Notes under the pieces: model-generated
Databases searched by the model: none
Seen by the model: only the letters and a program-made list of their open reading frames with translations
What the model was told of the DNA's origin: nothing
NCBI RefSeq assembly: GCF_014385105.1
Contig: NZ_JACRTE010000023.1
Span: 1-16,985, forward strand
Length of the DNA: 16,985 nucleotides
Origin: Qingrenia yutianensis
GTDB lineage: Bacteria > Bacillota > Clostridia > UMGS1810
Direction: 5' to 3'
Position numbers and translations under genes: made by a program
Shown here: one piece after another, positions 6,828 through 15,031 of the stretch
Layout: every line of letters begins with the position of its first letter
Position numbering within the stretch: the stretch's first letter is position 1

Positions 6828-8757
6828 TTTTTGTTCCTCCTCTGTTTGCCGAATTTTTGCTGTTTTGTTTTGTATTTTGCCTTGAGCCGGTCTGTTTTCT
6901 GCCTTTTTGCTTTGCGCCGTGATTTGAGTTTTGTCTGCTTTCTGCCCGCTCGCGCTCGGCAAGGGGTTTCGGCGGACGTATAAGGCAGTTTTTGCCGTAA
7001 CCGATTAAATCTTCGCGGTGCGCAAGCTTAAGCGCTTTTAACACAAGCGTGTAATTTTCTTTTTTCGTAAACTGCAAAAGCGCGCGCTGCATTTGCTTTT
7101 CCTCAAACGTGCGCGGAACGTACACCTCTTTTAAGGTGAACGGGTCAAGCCCTGTGTAAAACATACAGGTCGAAATTGTGAAAGGCGTGGGGTAGAAATC
7201 CTGCACCTGTTCGGGGTGGAGATTGTGCGCCTTAATGTACTCGGCAAGTTCGATTGCCTCGTTTAACGTACTTCCCGGGTGGCTCGACATAAGATACGGC
7301 ACAAGATACTGCTCCTTGCCGATTTTCTTGTTTATTTCATAAAATTTATCTGCAAATTTATCGTAAACAGCACGGCTCGGCTTGCCCATTTTGGACAAAA
7401 CGTTGTCGCTGATGTGCTCGGGCGCAACTTTAAGCTGACCGCTGACGTGGTTTTTTGCGAGATAATAGAAAAATTCTTCGTTTTTATCGTGAATAAGATA
7501 GTCGTAGCGTATGCCCGAACGAATGAAAACCTTTTTAATCTTGGGAATTTCGCGCATTTTCTGCAAAAGGCGCATATACCTTTTGTGGTCGATTTCAAGA
7601 TTTTTGCACGGCTCGGGATAAAGACAGCGTTTTGCTCTGCACGTGCCTTTTGTAAGCTGTTTTTTGCACGCCGGTCCGTAAAAATTCGCCGTCGGACCGC
7701 CCACGTCGTGGATATAACCCTTAAAATCCGGCTCGTGCGTAAGGCTTTCCGCCTCTTTCAAAACGCTCTTTTCGCTTCGGCTTGTAACCATTCTGCCCTG
7801 ATGAAAAGTGAGCGCGCAAAAGTTGCATCCGCCGTAGCAACCGCGCGTGTTGGTTATGGAAAATTTAACCTCTTTTATTGCCGGCACACCGCCGTCCTTT
7901 TCGTAAATCGGGTGGTAGGTGCGCATATACGGCAGAGAATAAACCCTGTCAAGCTCGCTTGTGGAAAGGGGCATCATAGGCTTGTTCTGCACAAGATATT
8001 TCCCCTGGCATTTCTGCACTATCGCACGTCCGCGGATTGGGTCCTGCTCATAATATTCGTCCGCGGTGGCTTTTGCGTATTTAACCTTGTCCGACGAAAC
8101 CTCCTCAAACGGCGGGACTTCGATATAATTTTCAAGATAATCTATATTTGAGCGGACGTAAACACAGCCGTCAATATCCGTTTCGGAAATTTCCTTTCCG
8201 TCCTTTAGCGCGTGCGCAAGCTCGGTGATGATTTTTTCGCCCATTCCGTAGGTGAGAACGTCGGCACGGCTGTCGAAAATTATCGAACGGCGCACCTTGT
8301 TGTCCCAGTAGTCGTAATGCGCAAAACGGCGCAGACTTGCCTCAACACCGCCGATTATAATTTTTGCGTCGGGGTATGCCTCGCGTATGCGGTTGCAATA
8401 CACGATTGTCGCCCTGTCGGGACGTTTGAACGCCTCACCGCCGGGGGAATACAGGTCGGTATGGCGGATTTTTTTGTTAACCGTGTAGTGGTTCACCATA
8501 GAGTCGATGTTTCCTGCCGACACCAAAAATGCGTACTTCGGCGCGCCGAGCTTTTTAAATTCCTCGCAGTCTTTCCAGTTCGGCTGGGCGATTATACCTA
8601 CGGTGAAACCCTCGCTTTCAAGCACGCGCGTGATAATTGCGTGACCGAAACTCGGGTGGTCTACATATGCGTCACCGCTGACGTACACAAAATCGAGCTG
8701 TTTAATTTTCCGCTTTTGCATATCCTCTTTGGATATGGGTAAAAAATCTTTTTTCAT
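6772..8757 (-). CDS. ygiQ: YgiQ family radical SAM protein
   Basis: 661-aa member of the YgiQ (UPF0313) family, whose reaction is not known. An N-terminal family domain contains YVSGDAYVDHPSFGHAIITR and SLRRFAHYDYWDNKVRRS. The radical SAM core has the iron-sulfur motif C307-x3-C311-x2-C314 in TRGCYGGCNFCALTFHQGR. A further cysteine group (C364, C373, C378, C384), typical of the family, might bind a second cluster or metal; that is inference. The C-terminal family segment (QVQDFYPTPFTISTCMFYTG and following) ends near residue 595. The last 66 residues are a low-complexity Lys/Arg/Asn/Gln/Gly tail that runs across the folD ribosome site and start. AGGA 8 nt upstream supports the start at 8757, 4 nt after the ftsK stop. 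Cytosolic and oxygen-sensitive chemistry is expected. Confidence 0.94.
   Translation of the reverse strand: MKKDFLPISKEDMQKRKIKQLDFVYVSGDAYVDHPSFGHAIITRVLESEGFTVGIIAQPNWKDCEEFKKLGAPKYAFLVSAGNIDSMVNHYTVNKKIRHTDLYSPGGEAFKRPDRATIVYCNRIREAYPDAKIIIGGVEASLRRFAHYDYWDNKVRRSIIFDSRADVLTYGMGEKIITELAHALKDGKEISETDIDGCVYVRSNIDYLENYIEVPPFEEVSSDKVKYAKATADEYYEQDPIRGRAIVQKCQGKYLVQNKPMMPLSTSELDRVYSLPYMRTYHPIYEKDGGVPAIKEVKFSITNTRGCYGGCNFCALTFHQGRMVTSRSEKSVLKEAESLTHEPDFKGYIHDVGGPTANFYGPACKKQLTKGTCRAKRCLYPEPCKNLEIDHKRYMRLLQKMREIPKIKKVFIRSGIRYDYLIHDKNEEFFYYLAKNHVSGQLKVAPEHISDNVLSKMGKPSRAVYDKFADKFYEINKKIGKEQYLVPYLMSSHPGSTLNEAIELAEYIKAHNLHPEQVQDFYPTPFTISTCMFYTGLDPFTLKEVYVPRTFEEKQMQRALLQFTKKENYTLVLKALKLAHREDLIGYGKNCLIRPPKPLAERERAESRQNSNHGAKQKGRKQTGSRQNTKQNSKNSANRGGTKNGKNSGRKSGFAKGKKRS
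6836..6840 (-). promoter_or_regulatory. folD ribosome binding site lying inside ygiQ
   Basis: Minus-strand GGAGG, 8 nt before the folD ATG at 6827, embedded in codons of the basic tail of YgiQ. Ribosomes finishing ygiQ pass over it, so the two genes are likely coupled. Confidence 0.65.
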
Positions 8758-8761
8758 TATA

Positions 8762-11275
8762 TTAGTCCTGTAATTTATTGCTCATAAGCATTTCGTTGTA
8801 TTCCTCGCGCGCGATGAGCGCCTGGCGCGGTTTGTTGCCGTCGAGTCCCGAAATAATTCCGCGCGCCTCCATTTGGTCGATAATGCTTCCGGCGCGGTTG
8901 TAGCCTATGCGGAAACTTCTCTGTAACTGCGATGTGGAAATCTGTCCGCGTTCAATAACAAGTTCAATCGCCTTGGGCAAAAGTTCGTCGTTGTCGCCGG
9001 GGTCGTCGCCCTCGGGATTGTAAACTTCCTCAGCATTAAGACGTTCAATAACGTCCTCTTTATACTGCGGTGCACAGTTTTTGCTCACCGCCGCAACAAC
9101 CGCCTCAACCTCCTTGTCCGAAACGTACGAACACTGAAGTCGCGTAGGCGACGACGCGCCGACCGGCATATAGAGCATATCTCCGCGTCCGATAAGCTTT
9201 TCCGCGCCCGACATATCGAGAATTGTGCGCGAGTCTATCTGGCTCGACACCATAAACGAAATTCGCGACGGGATATTCGCCTTAATCGTACCCGTGATGA
9301 CGTTTACCGACGGACGCTGTGTTGCGATTACAAGGTGCATACCTGCGGCACGCGCCATCTGTGCAAGACGGCAGATGTATGTTTCGACGTCGGCAGGCGC
9401 AACCATCATAAGGTCGGCAAGCTCGTCGATGATAATTACCATTTGAGGCATTTTGAGCTGGGGTGTTTCGTTAAGCTCCATAAGTTCGTTATAGCCGTTT
9501 ATATCGCGGACGTTGTTGTCGGCAAATTTGGAATAACGCTCGGTCATTTCCGAAACCGCCCAGTTGAGCGCGCCCGCGGCTTTTTTTGCGTCGGTAACAA
9601 CGGGGATTAAAAGGTGCGGTGCGCCGTTGTAAACACCGAGTTCAACCACTTTCGGGTCAATCATAACAAGCTTAACCTCGTTGGGGTCAGCTTTGTAGAG
9701 AATACTCATAACAAGCGTGTTTATGCACACACTCTTACCTGCGCCCGTCGCGCCCGCAATGAGCAGATGGGGCATTTTTGCGATGTCTATGATTATGGGA
9801 TTTCCGCCGATGTCTTTGCCGAGCGCAACCGAAAGTTTTGATTTTGCGTTTATAAACTCTTTGCTTTCGAGCACCTCGCGGAGGGTTACGATGTTTGTAA
9901 CCTTGTTTGCAAGCTCAATTCCCACTGCGGATTTTCCCGGAATAGGAGCCTCGATACGCACGCTTTTTGCGGCGAGATTTAAGGCAATATCTTTTGAAAG
10001 TCCCGTGATTTTGCTCACCTTTACGCCTGCATCGGGAGTAAGCTCATAGCGCGTTACCGTCGGGCCCATACTGATTTCCACAACCTTTGCGCTTACGCCG
10101 AAGCTTTTTAGGGTGTCAACCAGTTTTTTTGAATTTCTTTTTAATTCGTCCTCAATATCGTGAGTGTTTTTGTTGGCTTTCGGAGGCGTCAAAAGTTCGA
10201 CGGACGGGTATTCGTATTCGATAATTTCGCTCGCTTTGTCGTTTGCCTCATTTAATTCTTCAACGATTTTTTCGTCGGGTTTGTTGTCGTCGTTTTCGCC
10301 TTTTTCGCCGTCTTTCGGATTTTCGGTTTTTTCAGACTTTTCAGCCTTTTCGTTTAAAGCCTTGCCCTCTTTGCCGTTTTTGTCCAAAAGCTCGGCAAAA
10401 CCGGTCTGACCCTTGTTGTAAAGCTTAATTTCAGGCTCTTTGTAGTCCTCGTCGGGGACTGTTTCATCTTTCGGTTCAGCCTTTTCGGCATCGGCTTTTG
10501 GTGCGGACGGCGTTTTTTCATTGTCGCCGAAAATGTCAATTTCCTTTATTTTGCGTTTCTGCGTCTGCGCGGGTCTGTCACTGTATCCGTACGGCTCGTC
10601 CGACTGCTTCTGCGACGCTTTTTTCGCGCTTTTTGCTTTCACATACGACGTGAAATTATTGAGCGCTTTAAAGAACGAAACGTCGAACACGCAGATTGAG
10701 AAAATCAGTATCATAGAAATAAAGAAAATGTCCGAGCCGAGATAGTTGAACATACTGATAACAGGGCGCGCGATAATCTCGCCGATTACGCCCGAACCGC
10801 GCATATACGCGTTTTCGCTTGCCGAATAGTAGAGATAATATTTTTTCCAGTAGTCGGCAAGCGTCTTGTGTTCAAGACGGTATTCCCAGCCCTCAACGCC
10901 CGACAAAACGTGAATTAGTCCGGCGAACAGGAAAAACATTATCACGCACATAAGATACTTCGATTTTAACTCTCTGTAGTTTTTATGTATCATTGAGTGG
11001 ATAAGCAGAAAAAGTGCGTACGGGGGCAGAAAATATATGCTCGTGCCAAACATTCCCTGCAAAAATTTCACCGTTGCCGTGCCTGCCGGTCCGCCGTTGT
11101 TGAAATACAGGCTTAATACCAGCCAAAGCGACACCGCGATTGCGATTATTGCAATTATTTCATAAAGGTGCGAATTTTCCTTCGCCGTTTTTGCGGCTTT
11201 CGACGGTGCGGAGGATTTCACGCTTGTGCCTTTCGCGCCCTTTGCTTTCTTTTGTTGTGCCATTTTGTTTTTCAT
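8762..11275 (-). CDS. ftsK: DNA translocase FtsK/SpoIIIE
   Basis: Membrane-anchored ATP-driven DNA pump of 837 aa that moves chromosomal DNA through the division or sporulation septum. After a basic leader (1-37) there are about four transmembrane helices (roughly 38-57, 72-95, 105-125, 180-205). Residues 215-355 form a charged, Lys/Glu/Asp-rich linker. The motor (about 375-735) has Walker A GATGAGKS (508-515), Walker B IIIDE (614-618), and the family segments HLVIATQRPSVNVITGTIKA and ISFMVSSQIDSRTILD. The C-terminal winged-helix gamma domain (about 764-825, with QRSFRIGYNRAGSIIDQME) reads orienting DNA sequences. The start at 11275 has only AAAGG 2 nt upstream; a second in-frame ATG at 11263 is an alternative. 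It is 24 nt downstream of rho and 4 nt upstream of ygiQ. Whether it serves division, sporulation or both cannot be decided from one gene. Confidence 0.95.
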   Translation of the reverse strand: MKNKMAQQKKAKGAKGTSVKSSAPSKAAKTAKENSHLYEIIAIIAIAVSLWLVLSLYFNNGGPAGTATVKFLQGMFGTSIYFLPPYALFLLIHSMIHKNYRELKSKYLMCVIMFFLFAGLIHVLSGVEGWEYRLEHKTLADYWKKYYLYYSASENAYMRGSGVIGEIIARPVISMFNYLGSDIFFISMILIFSICVFDVSFFKALNNFTSYVKAKSAKKASQKQSDEPYGYSDRPAQTQKRKIKEIDIFGDNEKTPSAPKADAEKAEPKDETVPDEDYKEPEIKLYNKGQTGFAELLDKNGKEGKALNEKAEKSEKTENPKDGEKGENDDNKPDEKIVEELNEANDKASEIIEYEYPSVELLTPPKANKNTHDIEDELKRNSKKLVDTLKSFGVSAKVVEISMGPTVTRYELTPDAGVKVSKITGLSKDIALNLAAKSVRIEAPIPGKSAVGIELANKVTNIVTLREVLESKEFINAKSKLSVALGKDIGGNPIIIDIAKMPHLLIAGATGAGKSVCINTLVMSILYKADPNEVKLVMIDPKVVELGVYNGAPHLLIPVVTDAKKAAGALNWAVSEMTERYSKFADNNVRDINGYNELMELNETPQLKMPQMVIIIDELADLMMVAPADVETYICRLAQMARAAGMHLVIATQRPSVNVITGTIKANIPSRISFMVSSQIDSRTILDMSGAEKLIGRGDMLYMPVGASSPTRLQCSYVSDKEVEAVVAAVSKNCAPQYKEDVIERLNAEEVYNPEGDDPGDNDELLPKAIELVIERGQISTSQLQRSFRIGYNRAGSIIDQMEARGIISGLDGNKPRQALIAREEYNEMLMSNKLQD

Positions 11276-11299
11276 AACCTTTCGTAAAAATTTTAAAAT

Positions 11300-12856
11300 T
11301 TATCCGTTCTGGCCTGACGTTCCGTTTTTGTCCTGACGGCGCAGAAGATTGTCGATAAATTCGTTGTTCGAACTCGTTTTGACAAGACTTGAGATGATTT
11401 TTTCCGCAACGTCCTGGCTTTGGTCACGGCTCATAATTCTGCGCAGATGCCAAACCGCGTCTTTCTGGCGCGGAGTGAGCAGAAGTTCCTCTTTCCGCGT
11501 GCCCGATTTATATATGTCGATTGCCGGGAATATGCGTTTTTCCGAAAGTTTTCGGTCAAGGTGGATTTCCATATTGCCCGTGCCTTTAAATTCCTCAAAA
11601 ATAACGTCGTCCATTCGGCTTCCCGTTTCGACAAGCGCGGTTGCAAGAATTGTGAGCGAACCGCCGTTTTCAATGTTCCGCGCCGCACCGAAAAAGCGTT
11701 TCGGTTTGTGCAGTGCGCCGGGGTCGATACCGCCCGAGAGCGTTCTGCCCGTCGGCGGAATTGTGAGGTTGTACGCGCGCGCAAGTCTTGTCAAACTGTC
11801 GAGCAAAACAACAACGTCTTTTTTGTGCTCCACAAGGCGCATTGCGCGCTCGAGCGTCATTTCAGCAACTTTTATATGATGCTCGGGAAGCTCGTCGAAC
11901 GTCGAAAAAATCACCTCGCCGTTTATTGAACGTTTCATATCGGTGACCTCCTCGGGACGTTCGTCAATGAGGAGAACGATAAGCTTTATTTCGGGATAAT
12001 TTTCCGAAATGCTGTTTGCGATTGACTTTAAAAGGGTGGTTTTTCCCGCTTTCGGGGGAGATACGATTATTCCGCGCTGACCCTTTCCGATAGGCGCGAT
12101 AAGGTCGATTAAGCGCACCGAAAAATTACCCGGCTCGCGCTCCAATGTCAAGCGCTCGTTGGGATAAATCGGAATAAGCGAGTCGAACGGTTTCCGCCTG
12201 ATTGCAACGTCGGGCGTGTCGCCGTTTACCTCTTTGACATAGATAATCGCACCGAAACGCTCACCCTCGTTGGGAAGGCGCATAACGCCGAAAATCTGGT
12301 CGCCCGTCTTTAAGTTAAACCGCCTTATCTGCACGGGCGAAACATAAATATCGTCCGAACCCGATAGGTAGTTGTCGCACCTCAAAAAGCCGAAACCGTC
12401 TGCCAAAACCTCCAAAACGCCCGTAACGTCGCGCGTATTGTTCTTTTTGTGTTCGGTATTTTTTTCGTCTGCTTTGTGTTCGGGATTGTTTTCGGAAACC
12501 GTTTTTTGAGATTTTTTCGGATTTTGAATATTTTCGGATAAATTATTTGAATTGTTTTGATTTTCTTCGGATATTTCCTTTGTGATTTCTTCTTTTTTTG
12601 TGATTTCTTCTTTTTCCCCGCCGGTTTTCTGCTCTTTTGCCGAAACCGATGCGGTTTTGATTTCTTTTGTTTCGCCTTTGTCCGCGCTCTTTTCCGCCTT
12701 TTTTACGGTCGGTTTTTTATGCGGTTTTTCATCTTTTGCGAACTGCGCTATTTTTTCGGCAAGCTCACCTTTTTTCAATTTTGAAATGTTTTTAATTCCA
12801 AGCTCTTTAGCTTTGCTTTTAAGCTCGGTCAAGGTGAGGGTTAATAAATTTTCCAT
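11300..12856 (-). CDS. rho: Transcription termination factor Rho
   Basis: Hexameric RNA-dependent ATPase of 518 aa that ends transcription on untranslated RNA. Residues 1-40 are the Rho_N helical domain (LTLTELKSKAKELGIKN). Residues about 41-142 are a low-complexity insert, Lys/Glu-rich then Asn-rich, which explains the length above the roughly 420 aa of compact Rho proteins. The cold-shock-like primary RNA site (about 143-212) has GFGFLR and SDDIYVSPVQIRRF. The motor has Walker A PPKAGKTT (267-274), Walker B VVVLLDS (348-354), Q-loop LSGGID (373-378) and the R-loop region EFKGTGNMEIHLDR. All key residues appear intact. GGAGG stands just upstream of the ATG at 12856. First gene of the operon, transcribed from the promoter at 12907-12935. 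Confidence 0.97.
   Translation of the reverse strand: MENLLTLTLTELKSKAKELGIKNISKLKKGELAEKIAQFAKDEKPHKKPTVKKAEKSADKGETKEIKTASVSAKEQKTGGEKEEITKKEEITKEISEENQNNSNNLSENIQNPKKSQKTVSENNPEHKADEKNTEHKKNNTRDVTGVLEVLADGFGFLRCDNYLSGSDDIYVSPVQIRRFNLKTGDQIFGVMRLPNEGERFGAIIYVKEVNGDTPDVAIRRKPFDSLIPIYPNERLTLEREPGNFSVRLIDLIAPIGKGQRGIIVSPPKAGKTTLLKSIANSISENYPEIKLIVLLIDERPEEVTDMKRSINGEVIFSTFDELPEHHIKVAEMTLERAMRLVEHKKDVVVLLDSLTRLARAYNLTIPPTGRTLSGGIDPGALHKPKRFFGAARNIENGGSLTILATALVETGSRMDDVIFEEFKGTGNMEIHLDRKLSEKRIFPAIDIYKSGTRKEELLLTPRQKDAVWHLRRIMSRDQSQDVAEKIISSLVKTSSNNEFIDNLLRRQDKNGTSGQNG
12582..12617. repeat. 18-bp tandem direct repeat inside rho
   Basis: Two adjacent 18-nt units (12582-12599 and 12600-12617) are identical except for the last two bases. 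On the minus strand they encode EEITKK and EEITKE within the Rho insert. The unit length keeps the frame, so copy number could vary without breaking the gene. Confidence 0.75.
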
Positions 12857-12906
12857 TTATTTCCTCCAATTTATAAAAATTACATAATAAGCCGGTAGTA
12901 TAACTA

Positions 12907-12935
12907 ATTATACACCATATTTAATGAAAATTCAA
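12907..12935 (-). promoter_or_regulatory. Predicted sigma-A promoter of the rho-ftsK-ygiQ-folD operon
   Basis: On the minus strand TTGAAT (12935-12930), a 17-nt spacer and a perfect TATAAT (12912-12907). Transcription would begin near 12900, leaving a leader of about 45 nt before rho with no obvious hairpin. Confidence 0.8.
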
Positions 12936-12963
12936 ACATATTTTAAAAATATTTAAAAAAATG

Positions 12964-12993
12964 TTAGTAATTTTGAAAAAAATGTAGTATAAT
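12964..12993 (+). promoter_or_regulatory. Predicted promoter of the yihY-desulfurase-thiI-pncC unit
   Basis: A perfect TATAAT (12988-12993) preceded by TGTAG, the same pre-sequence as the promoter at 1187-1215. The -35 is weak: TTAGTA at 12964-12969 with an 18-nt spacer. It is back to back with the rho promoter in an AT-rich gap. Confidence 0.6.
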
Positions 12994-13023
12994 AGACGTG
13001 ACTGTGAATTGTTTTGGAAAAAA

Positions 13024-13031
13024 GAGGGTGA
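13024..13031 (+). promoter_or_regulatory. Ribosome binding site fixing the yihY GTG start
   Basis: GAGGGTGA stands just before the GTG at 13036. A TTG at 13009 in the same frame has no such site and lies only about 10 nt from the expected transcript start. Confidence 0.65.
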
Positions 13032-13035
13032 AAAT

Positions 13036-13851
13036 GTGAAAAAGAAGCCGATAATTTTCCGCGCCGTTAAAAGCTTTTTGGACGATGACGTGCCTGCAAT
13101 GGCGGCACAGCTTGCGTTTTATATCAACACGGCTTTTTTTCCGTTTATCGTTTTTCTGTTTATAATAATTTCGTCAACGCCTCTTTTGGACGAGTCGGCG
13201 CTCTACGATTTGATTGCGTTTTTGCCCAATCAAACTGCAACAATCGTTTTAGACGGTCTGCGTCAGGTGACGGCGAGCCGTTCGCTTGCGGTAATCACGG
13301 GCGTTGTGTCGATTTGGTCGATGTCAAACGCGGTGGCGACAGTGTCACGCGCGCTCAACAAATTTTACGATGTCAAAGAAAACCGAAATATTTTGTATAT
13401 CCGCCTTCTCGGCATAATTTTTGCACTGCTTATACTTGTGACGATAATTTTAAACTTCATTCTGCTTGTCGGCGGTTCGCTTATCGGCGCTGTGATGATA
13501 CGCTATCTTCCGCAGTATTACGCGCTGTGGCACATTTTAAGGTTCCTTGTGCCGTTTGTGCTGATGATTGTGCTTTTCGCGTCGATGTATAAGGTTATGC
13601 CGTGCGTGAATTTGTCGTTCAAACAAGCGCTGGGCGGTGCGTTTTTCACGTCGTGTCTGTGGATTGTGTTTTCGTCGGTTTTTTCGTATTACGTAAACAA
13701 TTTTTCAAGCTACGACATTATCTACGGCAGTATCGCCGGGATTGTTGTGCTTTTCACCTGGATTTTCGTCACGGCGTACATAATTTTAATCGGCGGTGAG
13801 GTAAATTCGTTTTTGGCAGGACATTTCAGCAAAAGAAAAAGGGAGTTTTAG
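13036..13851 (+). CDS. YihY/BrkB family integral membrane protein
   Basis: 271-aa inner-membrane protein with about six transmembrane helices (roughly 25-48, 85-103, 125-150, 162-190, 200-222, 232-258) and basic cytoplasmic ends. Family markers include the N-terminal pattern DDDVPAMAAQLAFYINTAFF, the central WSMSNAVATVSRALNKFYDV and the C-terminal YGSIAGIVVLFTWIFVTAYI followed by LIGGEVN. The family was once misnamed ribonuclease BN; its real function is not established, with transport proposed for some members. The start is the GTG at 13036, supported by its ribosome site; a TTG nine codons upstream is less likely. The stop is 2 nt before the next ATG, and its final codons contain the desulfurase ribosome site (GGGAG, 13841-13845), so translation of the two is probably coupled. 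Confidence 0.88.
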   Translation: MKKKPIIFRAVKSFLDDDVPAMAAQLAFYINTAFFPFIVFLFIIISSTPLLDESALYDLIAFLPNQTATIVLDGLRQVTASRSLAVITGVVSIWSMSNAVATVSRALNKFYDVKENRNILYIRLLGIIFALLILVTIILNFILLVGGSLIGAVMIRYLPQYYALWHILRFLVPFVLMIVLFASMYKVMPCVNLSFKQALGGAFFTSCLWIVFSSVFSYYVNNFSSYDIIYGSIAGIVVLFTWIFVTAYIILIGGEVNSFLAGHFSKRKREF

Positions 13852-13853
13852 TT

Positions 13854-15005
13854 ATGGAAATATATATGGACAACAGCGCCACAACCTTGCCGTACGACGA
13901 GGTGTGCGACACGGTTTTTGACGCTATGAAACGATTTTACGCAAATCCGTCGTCACTGCATAATCTCGGAAAATACGCCGAGGACGAAATGGAAAAGGCG
14001 CGCAAATTCATTGCGAAAATGATAAACGCGTCGGCGGAGGAGATTTATTTTACAAGCGGAGGCACCGAGAGTGACAACATTGCAATGCTCGGTTATGCGC
14101 TCAAAAACCGCAAACGCGGAAACAAAATCATCACCACAAAAGCCGAGCACCCTGCCGTATTGGAGTGCTGCAAACACCTTGAAAGCGTGGGCTTTAATGT
14201 TGTTTATGCAAATCTTTTGCCAAGCGGCGTTGTTGACGAGGGCGAGCTTTTAAACGAGGTGGACGCCGATACGATTTTGGTGAGCGTTATGCACGTCAAC
14301 AACGAAACGGGCGCGGTTATGCCGATTGAAAAAATCGGCCCGGCGGTGAAAGCGAAAAACCCGAACTGCGCGTTTTTCTCGGACGCGGTGCAGAGTTTCG
14401 GGAAAATTAAAATTGACGCTGAAAAAGCAAAACTCGATATGCTCTCCGCATCGGCGCACAAAATCGGCGGTCCGAACGGAATCGGTTTTATATATATAAG
14501 GAAGAAAACCCGAATTGAAAGTCCTGTTTTCGGGGGCGGTCAGGAGCGCGGAATACGCTCGGGAACGCACAACGTTGCGGGAATTTTGGGATTTTTAAAG
14601 GCGTGCGAAATCAAGCAGAAATTTATGCAGACCGACCGCGAAAAACTTCGCGAAGTGAAAAACATTATTGAAGAAAGCGTGAAAAAACTGCCGTACACAA
14701 GGGTAAATTCGCCCGAAAACGGCTTGGAATACATCTTGAACGTGTCGTTTACAGGGCTAAAATCCGAGGTAATTCTCCACGTTTTGGAGTCGAACGGCAT
14801 TTTTGTGTCGTCGGGCAGTGCGTGCTCGTCGCGCAAAACGCACGTCAGCCACGTTCTGGACGCTATGGGAATTGACAAAAAAAGTGCGGAGGGCGCGGTA
14901 CGGTTCAGTTTTTCGCCCAACAACACCGCGGATGACGCACGTTATGTTGCACAGGTTCTTGAACGCGAAATTCCCGTTTTGCAGAAAACAGTAAACTTGA
15001 AATAA
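13854..15005 (+). CDS. Cysteine desulfurase (NifS/IscS-like, PLP-dependent), probably dedicated to ThiI
   Basis: 383-aa class V aminotransferase-fold enzyme that removes sulfur from L-cysteine and holds it as a persulfide for transfer. It shows MDNSATT at the N-terminus, SGGTESDN (68-75), His99 in AEHPAV, MHVNNETGAVMP, the PLP-binding lysine K203 in SASAHKIGGPNG, the GGGQERGIRSGTHN loop, and the catalytic cysteine C324 in SSGSACSSRK. All expected active-site residues are present. The gene follows yihY by 2 nt and precedes thiI by 26 nt. In Bacillus subtilis an adjacent desulfurase (NifZ) feeds ThiI for tRNA 4-thiouridine; the same pairing here suggests that role. A broader iron-sulfur role is possible, as no iscU, sufB or nifU gene is adjacent. 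Enzyme class is certain; the partner is inferred from context. Confidence 0.95.
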   Translation: MEIYMDNSATTLPYDEVCDTVFDAMKRFYANPSSLHNLGKYAEDEMEKARKFIAKMINASAEEIYFTSGGTESDNIAMLGYALKNRKRGNKIITTKAEHPAVLECCKHLESVGFNVVYANLLPSGVVDEGELLNEVDADTILVSVMHVNNETGAVMPIEKIGPAVKAKNPNCAFFSDAVQSFGKIKIDAEKAKLDMLSASAHKIGGPNGIGFIYIRKKTRIESPVFGGGQERGIRSGTHNVAGILGFLKACEIKQKFMQTDREKLREVKNIIEESVKKLPYTRVNSPENGLEYILNVSFTGLKSEVILHVLESNGIFVSSGSACSSRKTHVSHVLDAMGIDKKSAEGAVRFSFSPNNTADDARYVAQVLEREIPVLQKTVNLK

Positions 15006-15031
15006 TCGGATATATAAGGAAGGAAATTTTT

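Noticed and set aside
6828..6962. 45-residue N-terminal extension of FolD
   Set aside because: It is out-of-frame reading of the ygiQ tail, and the FolD family begins at MAKILDGK, which has its own GGAGG.
7279..8151. 290-codon plus-strand open frame opposite ygiQ
   Set aside because: It is antisense to a well-conserved gene, has no ribosome site and its translation resembles no protein family; stop-poor antisense frames are expected with this codon use.
9335..11929. Several plus-strand open frames opposite ftsK and rho
   Set aside because: All are fully inside confident minus-strand genes, overlap one another, and lack ribosome sites or recognisable domains.
12857..13000. Toxin-antitoxin or small RNA gene in the AT-rich rho/yihY gap
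   Set aside because: The gap is fully used by two back-to-back promoters and contains no open frame with a ribosome site.
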